Assembly (NCBI GenBank): GCA_021234155.1
Contig: JAJEKV010000002.1
Span: 34,698,128-34,762,127 of the forward strand
Source of the DNA: Isoetes taiwanensis
Taxonomy: Eukaryota; Streptophyta; Lycopodiopsida; Isoetales; Isoetaceae
Direction of reading: 5' to 3'
Length of the DNA: 64,000 nt
The notes below the pieces were generated by a model. That model was given only the letters and a program-made list of their open reading frames with translations. It did no database searches and was not told the DNA's origin. A program made the translations under genes and the position numbers. Shown one piece after another: positions 33,767 through 45,117 of the stretch (the first letter of the stretch is position 1; each line of letters begins with the position of its first letter).

Positions 33767-34681
33767 TCAGGTGAGGTTTTGCTGCACGTACTCTTCACTC
33801 ACCCACATGGCCTTAGAGAGTGGTTGATCTCGCCACAAGATCAAGCACTCTGCAATATTCCGATTGCGCAGCTTTCGAATGCGAGTGTCTAGAATCGCCT
33901 CAGGAGTTACCTCGGAGCTAAGGGCCAGGGGTATTGTCGGAGCTTTAACATTGTCCGTGGACAATATTACTTTCTTGAGTTGGCTCACATGGAACACAGG
34001 GTGCACTCTTATTCCATCTAGAAGCTCCAACTCATATGTTGTCTCATTGATCCTTCTCAACACCTTGAAGGATCCAACATATCAGGGCATCAATTTGGGA
34101 ATTTTTCCCTTGACCAAAGGTTTCAAGGTCCCTACCTTGAGTGCCGAAGGGTAAACTATCCCTAGAAATGCATAGTCACCTTCCTTGAAGGTTAACTCTC
34201 TACGATGTTTATTGGCACTTATCGTTGCTCGATTTTGAGCCTTTTTCAAGTTATCCCTACACTGATATAATATGGCTTGCATATCTTCCAACACATGGAC
34301 AGCCGCATTAGTTTTCAAGGCTTGATTCGTCCCCATATATGATCTTGGGTTCCTACCATCATCGCCATAAAGGGGCTCATTTTGATACCTATGTGGTACG
34401 CATTGTTATAAGCAAATTCAATATAGGGCAAGTATTCTTCCCACTTGGACTGTTTCGCAAACACAAAATTTCTTAATATATCCTCCAGGATCATGTATTC
34501 GTTTTATTTGTCCATCAGTCTGGGGGTGATTTCCACTACTCATACTGAGATTTACTCCCAGTCCTTTTGTAAATCTTTCTAAAAATAACAAGGTGATGCC
34601 CCCTCCCCCCCCCCCCCCCCTTTTTTTTTGGAAATTGCATACTTTATGTGTTTTTTTTTTAAGGTCTAGAATCACAAACAC
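33767..34681 (-). pseudogene. Gypsy integrase C-terminal fragments (copy 1)
   Basis: On the minus strand, in three frames: an integrase piece with MSSGNHPQTDGQIKRIHDP (the catalytic-Glu region is degraded), then MGTNQALKTNAAVHVLEDMQ and ANKHRRELTFKEGDYAFLGI. The SH3-like end follows: LRRINETTYELELLDG, HPVFHVSQLKKVIL, and AECLILWRDQPLSKAMWV (chromodomain-like). It differs from the 14139-15233 integrase, so a second gypsy family is involved. Several frames are broken and no upstream pol is present. Confidence 0.8.
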
Positions 34682-36154
34682 AGTTTAAAAAAGTGATTTT
34701 TTTGAAAAAACAACCAAATTTAAGTAGGAGAAAACAATAAAACACCATATTACAGAGTAAAAACGCAAAATTAAGAGTGAATTGTGAAATAGTATATGAA
34801 AAAAGTAGTCAAATAAAAATAATTTTCACAATCTTTTCACAATGATCATCATATATATATCCATTTGAACCTCCTTAGGCTTGAGTTAACATCAGCATGA
34901 GATTGATCTTCTAATTTCTTAAGCTCTTCAGCAGGAACAAGCTCAGCAAATTCAGTAGGGTCATTTGCTTTTCCTGTCAAAGAAGGCTGAGTTTAGAGCC
35001 AGTGGACATAGGAAGACCATCTACCCCTTTGACACCTACCTCTTGATCCTAAATAAAATGTCTTAAATACTACTAATGACATTGCAGCATCTTGATCTTG
35101 TATTTACTTGGTCTTTATCTATGCCCATATAGCATAGCGATTTTTTTGAGGATTTTGACAAATATAGCACGCTAATTTTGATTTGAGGTCTTTGCCTTTA
35201 CGTGTATAGTGTAGTGCCCTTTTTTTGTAGTTCTTTGCCTATAAGCATAGAGCATAGCAATTTTGATTTATGCACGGTAGCATATACTATTTTATTTGAG
35301 GGTCTAGCTTAGTGTATTCTTTCCTCCCCCCTTTTTTTAAGTAGTGTGCATGGTCAATGTGTCCTATTCTTTTGGGGAAAAAAAAAACATGACCATAGTA
35401 AAAATGTAGTAGGTCAAAGAAACTAGGCATGTCGAAAATTTTAACTAGGTAAAATTTTTACTTGGTATCTGTGCTCATACGTGTATGGGAAAATCCTATG
35501 GGTGCATAGCTCGAACTTCATTTTTCTTCTGAAACTGTACAAATCTGAGGCGCTATGCAGGTGAAAATTAGTTTTCCATATTTGCTCCTCTTCATGGTTG
35601 GGTACAAGGGACATAGGTGGCGGTACCAAAACATCATCAAATGGGCTCTGGAGCCAGAGGGGCGAGCGCTTTAGAATTCGAAAAGAAACGCCAAAATCCA
35701 CCATTACGCCCCAGTATTGTTTTCCACATATAAAAATTTCTGCCATATTGAATTTTCGTCATTTAAATTTCTTACCCCCAACATAAATTTGAACTCGCAA
35801 CTTCCCAACTCTATCCTTAGGCTGAGTCTGAACCCATGGTAGAAGCCTCATTTATGGTGCATTTCCTATGTATATTGGCATCATAATGTTGTTCGCATTG
35901 ATGATAGATGGATCACCCTTCATGGTGGTTTATTATTTATTTGTATTATTGCCAGATGCTAACATGTCTGTACGCTTCCTCTGTATAGAATTCCCATAGA
36001 AGGTGTGGGATGAATGACTCCTCCATGTCCTTCACCCAGACACTTGCCCATGAGTCAGACGGAGGGCCCTTCTGCCGTGATGGAGTCGCCATGGGAGGGG
36101 AATTTCTTGTATTTATACGATGGGAGCATCGTATAGGTTCGGGGAGCGTCACCA

Positions 36155-36167
36155 TGGTATCAGAGCC
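36155..36167 (+). promoter_or_regulatory. Primer-binding site next to an LTR end (copy 1)
   Basis: TGGTATCAGAGCC on the plus strand follows a segment (cagacggagggccc, catgggaggggaa, gggagcgtcacc) that resembles the end of the gypsy LTR at 31084-31190. This implies a related LTR element in the opposite orientation, of which only the LTR end and leader remain. Confidence 0.7.
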
Positions 36168-37682
36168 ATAATTTTGATAGACCAGATCATAGCACTAGCC
36201 ATATTCTAACTCTTTAGATCGATAGTTAGTAGGGGACTTTTAACTTAGAAAAATTACCCTGATTCCGTTGGTAGTATGAATTTTCACCTAGGTATGGGAG
36301 GATTGAGTGAGTTAGAAGCAGATTGTGAAATATTAGGGTGAAGTTATGTTAAGTTTTTGGGAGAACGAGGTCTCTTGCTTCCAAGGGCCATAACTTTTTC
36401 TAGATAAACTCGGATGGAGGCGATTCTTATGCCAACGCGTCGATAACAGTTGACCAAGGGACATAGGTGGCAATGCCAAAACATCATCAAATGGGCTCTG
36501 GAGCCAGAGGGGCGTGCTCAGGGAAATAGCACTTTAGAATTCGAAAAGAAATGCCAAAATCCACTACTACGACTTTTTCTAGATAACTCGGATAGATGCG
36601 ATTCTTATGCCAACGCGTCGGCAACAGTCCAATTGACCAAAGGACATAGGTGGCGGTACCAAAACATCAACAAATGGGCTCTGGAGCCAGAAACGCCAAA
36701 ATCCACCATTACGCCAAAAATTTCCGCCATATTGAATTTTCATCATTTAAATTTTTTACCCCCCAACAGAAATTTGAACTCGCAACTTCCCAACTCTATC
36801 CTTAAGCGCTTACCACCATGCCAAGCTTCCTTCAATGTAACATATATTTCACCTAGTATGTTCATTTGCCCAACAACCCTTCTAACAAAAGCATATTATA
36901 GGGACTTGAACCCTTGACCTTCCACCACCAAGCCAAACCCTTTACCAACAAAGTAAACCTCCATTCAATGAAAAAGGAATAATAATATTTTATTCTATTA
37001 ATCAATAATATCTCTATTATCTATAGTAAGACTTATGTCTAGTAATCACCCTTCCCCAAACCAATGTTGTGGTAGCAACAAATGCGCCGGACTTGTGCAA
37101 CATGGCAAGCGCTCACCCTAAAGGTTATTATTGTCATCAAGAAACGAATTCCCCCGACCATATTATCGAATGTTGGCGATTATGGAGCTTCTTGGATAAA
37201 TCTGATTACATTCATTTATATCTCTACCTTTCATGGATAACATATGAGAGGGCTTATTTATCTCAGTTGTCATGAGCTACACAGAAAAGCCTGTTTATCT
37301 CAGTTGCATGAGCTACATAGTAATAAACCTACTGATGTTAAGCTGTTTAGGTGCAAAGATTGCCTCATATAGTTAACTTCTAAGTTGAAGAAGAAGAAGA
37401 AGAAGAAGAAGAGATTTTAACGTCACACCACAAGGCAGCGTCCTATCGGACATGTGACACTTTACAACACACCCAGATGGGTCCTGCCCCCACCACTTTA
37501 CATTGCTGAAGTGAGGATGTGTTTGATTGAATGGATATATTTATTTATTTTTTAAAGGGAACTACCTTGCTTAGCAAGATTGTTACTGTCATTCCCCTAA
37601 TTACTTAATTCTATCTTTTGGTTCATTCATTCATTCATCATTTGATTCTAGCTATTACTTGATCCTATCTTTTGGTTCATTC

Positions 37683-37776
37683 ATTCATTTGATTCTATCT
37701 TTTGGTTCATTCATTTGTTTGTACAAAAGAAAATGTACAAACAAATGAATGAACCAAAAGATAGAATCAAATGAAT
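37683..37776. repeat. Perfect hairpin at tandem-block junction 1-2
   Basis: Two 42-nt arms (37683-37724 and 37735-37776) are exact inverted copies around a 10-nt loop aaaagaaaat. The left arm is the normal right end of the block; the right arm is its inverted copy. It leads straight into copy 2 at tcaccca. Confidence 0.92.
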
Positions 37777-38230
37777 TCACCCACGTGGCCTTAGCGCCAC
37801 AAGATCAAGCACTCTGCAATATTCCGATTGCGCAGCTTTCGAATGCGAGTGTCTAGAATCGCCTCAGGAGTTACCTCTGAGCTAAGGGCCAGGGGTATTG
37901 TCGCCGGAGCTTTAACATTGTCCGTGGACAATATTACTTTCTTGAGTTGGCTCACATGGAACACAGGGTGCACTCCTATTCCATCTAGAAGCTCCAACTC
38001 ATATGCTGTCTCATTGATCCTTCTCAACACCTTGAAGGATCCAACATATCGGGGCATCAATTTGGGAAGTTTTCCCTTGACCAAAGGTTTCAAGGTCCCT
38101 ACCTTGAGTGCCGAAGGGTAAACTATCCCTAGAAATGCATAGTCACCTTCCTTGAAGGTTAACTCTCTACGATGTTTATTGGCACTTATCGTTGCTCGAT
38201 TTTGAGCCTTTTTCAAGTTATCCCTACACT

Positions 38231-39306
38231 GATGTCGTTGATTCGCGTAGCGAATCGGCATTCTTGCTCAAGACGAGCATGCATGCATTGCATGCGTCGC
38301 ATGCATGCATCGCATGCATTTTGGGCCGTTCTTCAGGTTGGGCGTTTGCTACTTATTGCGGAGTTCTTCATCGACGTTTCATCGGCGCTTCCTCTTCTCT
38401 CAGCAGTACCTTATTCTCTTTGAATTGTTTCCAGGCAGGGGAGGGGCTTCTTCTTGCCTGGTTTGGCCAATTTGGCGTTGCTTTTCTGCTGTCCTTTTCG
38501 GCCTTTAGCCTTCATCCTGTGACCTTCGTCCTCGATCCTAGTTTGTTAAGGAAGTCCTTTGGTATTCGGGCGCTTTGTTGGTTTCATGCGAGTCGCAGTG
38601 CAAGAATGTCGTCGATTCGCGTAGCGAATCGGCATTCTTGCTCAAGACGAGCATGCATGCATTGCATGCGTCGCATGTATGCATCGCATGCATTTTGGGC
38701 CGTTCTTCAGGTTGGGCGTTTGCTACTTATTGTGGAGTTCTTCATCGACGTTTCATCGACGCTTCCTCTTCTCTCAGCAGTACCTTATTCTCTTTGAACC
38801 CACCCTCCCCCCCTTCTTTGTTTATTATATTTTGTACAAGTTATCATGTTTTTCCACCCGGTGGGTGATGCTTTTTTTCCACCCACTGGGTGATGCTATT
38901 CTCTGGTATGTTTCTCGCTTGTTGTGTTGGTGATGTGCAGGTACAGGTTGGCGAGCGCCATCCGTTTTGATTTCTCCATGCGGGGGCTTTTGGGAGCGAT
39001 TCTATGCCTTACGTTTGTCTAAGCCCCTTGCCGAAGGCTTATCACTAGGGTTTTTCCTTGAAAACCCGAAAGGGCGGGGTTTTTTAATCCCGGTGATAAG
39101 CTTTCGGCAGGTACATCAGCCACTCATCTATTAGCATTGTATTTGTTTTTGGGGTCCAAATGATATAATTGGATTTTCCCTTTATTTTTCGTGGGTAGTT
39201 CGCATGTGTGCGGCTATCCACTGTCCACCATTGTAGAAATATGCTGAGATGAATGAGAAGCCTATCGGGCGCTTTGTTGGTTTCATGCGAGTCGCAGTGC
39301 AAGAAT
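38231..39306. mobile_element. Insert in copy 2: duplicated 375-bp unit plus LINE/SINE-like tail
   Basis: Absent from copies 1 and 3, which read cactgatataatatgg across this point. Unit 1 (38231-38605) starts at gtcgttgattcgcgtagcga and ends gagtcgcagtgcaagaat. Unit 2 starts again at 38606 and ends with the same words at 39306. A further 470-bp segment (38796-39267) sits inside it and carries the LINE-type 3' motif. Each unit has a run of GCATGC/CATGCA palindromes (38277-38320; 38650-38694). Origin unknown. Confidence 0.6.
38796..39267 (+). mobile_element. LINE- or SINE-like 3' end inside the insert
   Basis: Contains gggtttttccttgaaaaccc and ggcggggttttttaatcccg (39048-39092), the motif of the LINE ends at 197-240 and 57561-57596. 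It is enclosed by an inverted repeat cttgccgaaggcttatcac / gtgataagctttcggcag (39027-39045 and 39093-39110). No coding sequence. Confidence 0.45.
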
Positions 39307-41182
39307 ATAATATGGCTTGCATATCTTCCAACACATGGACAGCCGCATTAGTTTTCAAGGCTTGATTCGTCCCCATATATGATCTTGGGTTCCTACCATC
39401 ATCGCCATAAAGGGGCTCATTTTGATACCTATGTGGTACGCATTGTTATAAGCAAATTCAATATAGGGCAAGTATTCTTCCCACTTGGACTGTTTCGCAA
39501 ACACAAAATTTCTTAATATATCCTCCAGGATCATGTATTCGTTTTATTTGTCCATCGATGCGGGGGTGATTTCCACTACTCATCTTGAGATTTACTCCCA
39601 TCCTTTTGTAAATCTTTCTAAAATAACAAGGTGATGCCCCTCCCCCCTTTTTTTGAAATTGCATACTTTATGTGTTTTTTTTTTTAAGGTCTAGAATCAC
39701 AAACACAGTTTAAAAAAAGTGATTTTTTGAAAAAACAACCAAATTTAAGTAGGAGAAAACAATAAAACACCATATTACAGTAAAAAACGCAAAATTAAGA
39801 GTGAATTGTGAAATAGTATATGAAAAAAGTAGTCAAATAAAAATAATTTTCACAATCTTTTCACAATGATCATCATATATATATCCATTTGAACCTCCTT
39901 AGGCTTGAGTTAACATCAAAGATGAGATTGATCTTCTAATTTCTTAAGCTCTTCAAATAGAACAAGCTCAAAGAAATTCAAGTAGGGTCATTTGTTTTTC
40001 CCTCAAAAGAAGGCTGAGTTTAGAGCCGATGGACATAGGAAGACCATCTACCCCTTTGACACCTACCTCTTGATCCTAAATAAAATGTCTTAAATACTAC
40101 TAATGACATTGCAAAGATCTTGATCTTGTATTTACTTGGTCTTTATCTATGCCCATATAGCATAGCGATTTTTTTGAGGATTTTGACAAATATAGCACGC
40201 TAATTTTGATTTGAGGTCTTTGCCTTTACGTGTATAGTGTAGTGCCCTTTTTTTTGTAGTTCTTTGCCTATAAGCATAGAGCATAGCAATTTTGATTTAT
40301 GCACGGTAGCATATACTATTTTATTTGAGGGTCTAGCTTAGTGTATTCTTTCCTTCCCCTTCCTTGAAGTAGTGTGCATGGTCAATGTGTCCTATTCTTT
40401 TGGGAAAAAAAAAACATGACCATAGTAAAAATGTAGTAGGTCAAAGAAACTAGGCATGTCGAAAATTTTAACTAGGTAAAATTTTTACTTGGTATCTGTG
40501 CTCATACGTGTATGGGAAAATCCTATGGATGCATAGCTCGAACTTCATTTTTTCTTCTGAAACTGTACAAATCTGAGGCGCTATGCAGGTGAAAATTAGT
40601 TTTCCATATTTGCTCCTCTTCATGGTTGGGTACAAGGGACATAGGTGGCGGTACCAAAACATCATCAAATGGGCTCTGGAGCCAGAGGGGCGAGCGCTTT
40701 AGAATTCGAAAAGAAACGCCAAAATCCACCATTACGCCCCAGTTTTTTTTTCCACATATAAAAATTTCCGCCATATTGAATTTTCGTCATTTAAATTTCT
40801 TACCCCCAACATAAATTTGAACTCGCAACTTCCCAACTCTATCCTTAGGCTGAGTCTGAACCCGTGGTAGAAGCCTCATTTATGGTGCATTTCCTATGTA
40901 TATTGTCATCATAATGTTGTTCGCATTGATGATAGATGGATCACCCTTCATGGTGGTTTATTATTTATTTGTATTATTGCCAGATGCTAACATGTCTGTA
41001 CGCTTCCTCTGTATAGAATTCCCATAGAAGGTGTGGGATGAATGACTCCTCCATGTCCTTCACCCAGACACTTGCCCATGAGTCAGACGGAGGGCCCTTC
41101 TGCCGTGATGGAGTCGCCATGGGAGGGGAATTTCTTGTATTTATACGATGGGAGCATCGTATAGGTTCGGGGAGCATCACCA

Positions 41183-41195
41183 TGGTATCAGAGCC
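41183..41195 (+). promoter_or_regulatory. Primer-binding site next to an LTR end (copy 2)
   Basis: Same TGGTATCAGAGCC and LTR-end context as at 36155. Confidence 0.7.
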
Positions 41196-42675
41196 ATAAT
41201 TTTGATAGACCAGATCATAGCACTAGCCATATTCTAACTCTTTAGATCGATAGTTAGTAGGGGACTTTTAACTTAGAAAAATTACCCTGATTCCATTGGT
41301 AGTATGAATTTTCACCTAGGTATGGGAGGATTGAGTGAGTTAGAAGCAGATTGTGAAATATTAGGGTGAAGTTATGTTAACTTTTTGGGAGAACGAGGTC
41401 TCTTGCTTCCAAGGGCCATAACTTTTTCTAGATAAACTCGGATGGAGGCGATTCTTATGCCAACGCGTCGACAACAGTTGACCAAGGGACATAGGTGGCA
41501 ATGCCAAAACATCATCAAATGGGCTCTGGAGCCAGAGGGGCGTGCTCAGGGAAATAGCACTTTAGAATTCGAAAAGAAATGCCAAAATCCACTACTACGA
41601 CTTTTTCTAGATAAGTCGGATAGATGCGATTCTTATGCCAATGCGTCGGCAACAGTCCAATTGACCAAGGGACATAGGTGGCGGTACCAAAACATCAACA
41701 AATGGGCTCTGGAGCCAGAAACGCCAAAAATTTCCGCCATATTGAATTTTCATCATTTAAATTTTTTACCCCCCAACAGAAATTTGAACTCGCAACTTCC
41801 CAACTCTATCCTTAAGCGCTTACCACCATGCCAAGCTTCCTTCAATGTAGTTCATTTGCCCAACAACCCTTCTAACAAAAGCATATTATAGGGACTTGAA
41901 CCCTTGACCTTCCACCACCAAGCCAAACCCTTTACCAACAAAGTAAACCTCCATTCAATGAAAAAGGAATAATAATATTTTATTCTATTAATCAATAATA
42001 TCTCTATTATCTATAGTAAGACTTATGTCTAGTAATCACCCTTCCCCAAACCAATGTTGTGGTAGCAACAAATGCGCCGGACTTGTGCAACATGGCAAGC
42101 GCTCACCCTAAAGGTTATTATTGTCATCAAGAAACGAATTCCCCCGACCATATTATCGAATGTTGGCGATTATGGAGCTTCTTGGATAAATCTGATTACA
42201 TTCATTTATATCTCTACCTTTCATGGATAACATATGAGAGGGCTTATTTATCTCAGTTGTCATGAGCTACACAGAAAAGCCTGTTTATCTCAGTTGCATG
42301 AGCTACATAGTAATAAACCTACTGATGTTAAGCTGTTTAGGTGCAAAGATTGCCTCATATAGTTAACTTCTAAGTTGAAGAAGAAGAAGAAGAAGAAGAA
42401 GAAGAGATTTTAATGTCACGCCACAAGGCAGCGTCCTATCGGACATGTGACACTTTACAACACACCCAGATGGGTCCTGCCCCCACCACTTTACATTGCT
42501 GAAGTGAGGATGTGTTTGATTGAATGGATATATTTATTTATTTTTTAAAGGGAACTACCTTGCTTAGCAAGATTGTTACTGTCATTCCCCTAATTACTTA
42601 ATTCTATCTTTTGGTTCATTCATTCATTCATCATTTGATTCTAGCTATTACTTGATCCTATCTTTTGGTTCATTC

Positions 42676-42769
42676 ATTCATTTGATTCTATCTTTTGGTT
42701 CATTCATTTGTTTGTACAAAAGAAAATGTACAAACAAATGAATGAACCAAAAGATAGAATCAAATGAAT
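42676..42769. repeat. Perfect hairpin at tandem-block junction 2-3
   Basis: Arms 42676-42717 and 42728-42769 with the loop aaaagaaaat, the same as at junction 1-2. It leads into copy 3 at tcacccatgtggcc. Confidence 0.92.
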
Positions 42770-43560
42770 TCACCCATGTGGCCTTAGAGAGTGGTTGATC
42801 TCGCCACAAGATCAAGCACTCTGCAATATTCCGATTGCGCAGCTTTCGAATGCGAGTGTCTAGAATCGCCTCAGGAGTTACCTCTGAGCTAAGGGCCAGG
42901 GGTATTGTCGCCGGAGCTTTAACATTGTCCGTGGACAATATTACTTTCTTGAGTTGGCTCACATGGAACACAGGGTGCACTCCTATTCCATCTAGAAGCT
43001 CCAACTCATATGTTGTCTCATTGATCCTTCTCAACACCTTGAAGGATCCAACGTTTTCCCTTGACCAAAGGTTTCAAGGTCCCTACCTTGAGTGCCGAAG
43101 GGTAAACTATCCCTAGAAATGCATAGTCACCTTCCTTGAAGGTTAACTCTCTACGATGTTTATTGCCACTTATCGTTGCTCGATTTTGAGCCTTTTTCAA
43201 GTTATCCCTACACTGATATAATATGGCTTGCATATCTTCCAACACATGGACAGCCGCATTAGTTTTCAAGGCTTGATTCGTCCCCATATATGATCTTGGG
43301 TTCCTACCATCATCGCCATAAAGGGGCTCATTTTGCTACCTATGTGGTACGCATTGTCATAAGCGAATTCAATACAGGGCAAGTATTCTTCCCACTTGGA
43401 TTGTTTCTCAAACACAAAATTTCTTAATATATCCTCCAGGATCATGTATTCGTTTTATTTGTCCATCAATCTGGGGGTGATTTCCACTACTCATACTGAG
43501 ATTTACTCCCAGTCCTTTTGTAAATCTTTCTAAAAATAACAAGGTGATGATGCCCCCTTT
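42770..43560 (-). pseudogene. Gypsy integrase C-terminal fragments (copy 3)
   Basis: Same pieces as in copy 1: LRRINETTYELELLDGIGV, LSSEVTPEAILDTRIRKL and MGTNQALKTNAAVHVLEDMQ. The deletion at about 43053 joins the pieces in a new way. No intact domain. Confidence 0.75.
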
Positions 43561-45104
43561 TTTTTTTGAAATTGCATACTTTACGTGTTTTTTTTTTTAA
43601 GGTCTAGAATCACAAACACAGTTTAAAAAAGTGATTTTTTTGAAAAAACAACCAAATTTAAGTAGGAGAAAACAATAAAACACCATATTACAGAGTAAAA
43701 ACGCAAAATTAAGAGTGAATTGTGAAATAGTGTATGAAAAAAGCAGTCAAATAAAAATAATTTTCACAATCTTTTCACAATGATCATCATATATCCATTT
43801 GAACCTCCTTAGGCTTGAGTTTTGGTTCCTCATCGTCATCTACGTCAACAATTATGTCTGGACCAGAAAGATCAACATCAGCATGAGATTGATCTTCTAA
43901 TTTCTTAAGCTCTTTCAAATAGAACAAGCTCAAATAAAATTCAGGGTCATTTGCTTTTCCTGTCAAAGAAGGCTGAGTTTAGAGCCACTGGACATAGGAA
44001 GACCATCTACCCCTTTGACACCTACCTCTTGATCCTAAATAAAATGTCTTAAATACTACTAATGACATTGCCGCATCTTGATCTTGTATTTACTTGGTCT
44101 TTATCTATGCCCATATAGCATAGCGATTTTTTTGAGGATTTTGTCAAATATAGCACGCTAATTTTGATTTGAGGTCTTTGCCTTTACGTGTATAGTGTAG
44201 TGCCCTTTTTTTTGTAGTTCTTTGCCTATAAGCATAAAGCATAGCAATTTTGATTTATGCACGGTAGCATATACTATTTTATTTGAGGGTCTAGCTTAGT
44301 GTATTCTCCCCCTTTTAAGTAGTGTGCATGGTCAATGTGTCCTATTCTTTTGGGAAAAAAAAAAAAAAACATGACCATAGTAAAAATGTAGTAGGTCAAA
44401 GAAACTAGGCATGTCGAAAATTTTAACCAGGTAAAATTTTTACTTGGTATCTGTGCCCATACGTGTATGGGAAAATCCTATGGGTGCATAGCTCGAACTT
44501 CATTTTTTCTTCTGAAACTGTGCAAATCTGAGGCGCTATGCAGGTGAAAATTAGTTTTCCATATTTGCTCCTCTTCATGGTTGGGTACAAGGGACATAGG
44601 TGGCGGTACCAAAACGGCTCTGGAGCCAGAGGGGCGAGCGCTTTAGAATTCGAAAAGAAACGCCAAAATCCACCATTACGCCCCAGTATTTTTTTCCGCA
44701 TATAAAAATTTCCGCCATATTGAATTTTCGTCATTTAAATTTTTTACCCCCAACATAAATTTGAACTCGCAACTTTCCAACTCTATCCTTAGGCTGAGTC
44801 TGAACCCGTGGTAGAAGCCTCATTTATGGTGCATTTTCTATGTATATTGGCATCATAATGTTGTTCGCATTGATGATAGATGGATCACCCTTCATGGTGG
44901 TTTGTTATTTATTTGTATTATTGCCAGATGCTAACATGTCTGTACGCTTCCTCTGTATAGAATTCCCATAGAAGATGTGGGATGAATGACTCCTCCATGT
45001 CCTTCACCCAGACACTTGCCCATGAGTCAGACGGAGGGCCCTTCTGCCGTGATGGAGTTGCCATGGGAGGGGAATTTCTTGTATAGGTTCGGGGAGCGTC
45101 ACAA

Positions 45105-45117
45105 TGGTATCAGAGCC
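45105..45117 (+). promoter_or_regulatory. Primer-binding site next to an LTR end (copy 3)
   Basis: TGGTATCAGAGCC after ggggagcgtcacaa. The LTR end is shortened by loss of a short palindromic bit (cgatgggagcatcg) present in copies 1 and 2. Confidence 0.68.

Larger units (their letters stand above)
33767..37682. repeat. Tandem block, copy 1
   Basis: First of three tandem copies of a 4-5 kb block. Contents in order: minus-strand gypsy integrase fragment (33767-34620), a poly-C/poly-T run near 34600, and an AT-rich spacer. Three sub-repeats of ggtaccaaaacatc...gggctctggagccag follow at about 35607, 36457 and 36645. A plus-strand LTR end with a PBS lies at 36155, a GAA run at about 37386-37410, and ggttcattcattcat repeats at the right edge. 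Its left flank continues into related gypsy sequence, so this is the ancestral copy. Confidence 0.85.
37791..39664 (-). pseudogene. Gypsy integrase fragments (copy 2), split by insertion
   Basis: Counterpart of 33767-34681. 37791-38230 holds the SH3/chromodomain-like end (FKVLRRINETAYELELLDG) and 39307-39664 the upstream integrase pieces. The insertion 38231-39306 separates them. Confidence 0.75.
37777..42675. repeat. Tandem block, copy 2 (with 1.08-kb insert)
   Basis: Begins tcacccacgtggcctta and follows copy 1 closely. Two differences are notable: an insertion at 38231-39306 and a small deletion in the sub-repeat zone (about 41720). The PBS is at 41183 and the GAA run at about 42376-42403. 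Confidence 0.85.

Noticed and set aside
37069-37275. 68-codon frame repeated in the tandem blocks (also 42059-42265)
   Set aside because: Conserved because the blocks are recent copies; copy 3 breaks it, and no motif is recognised.
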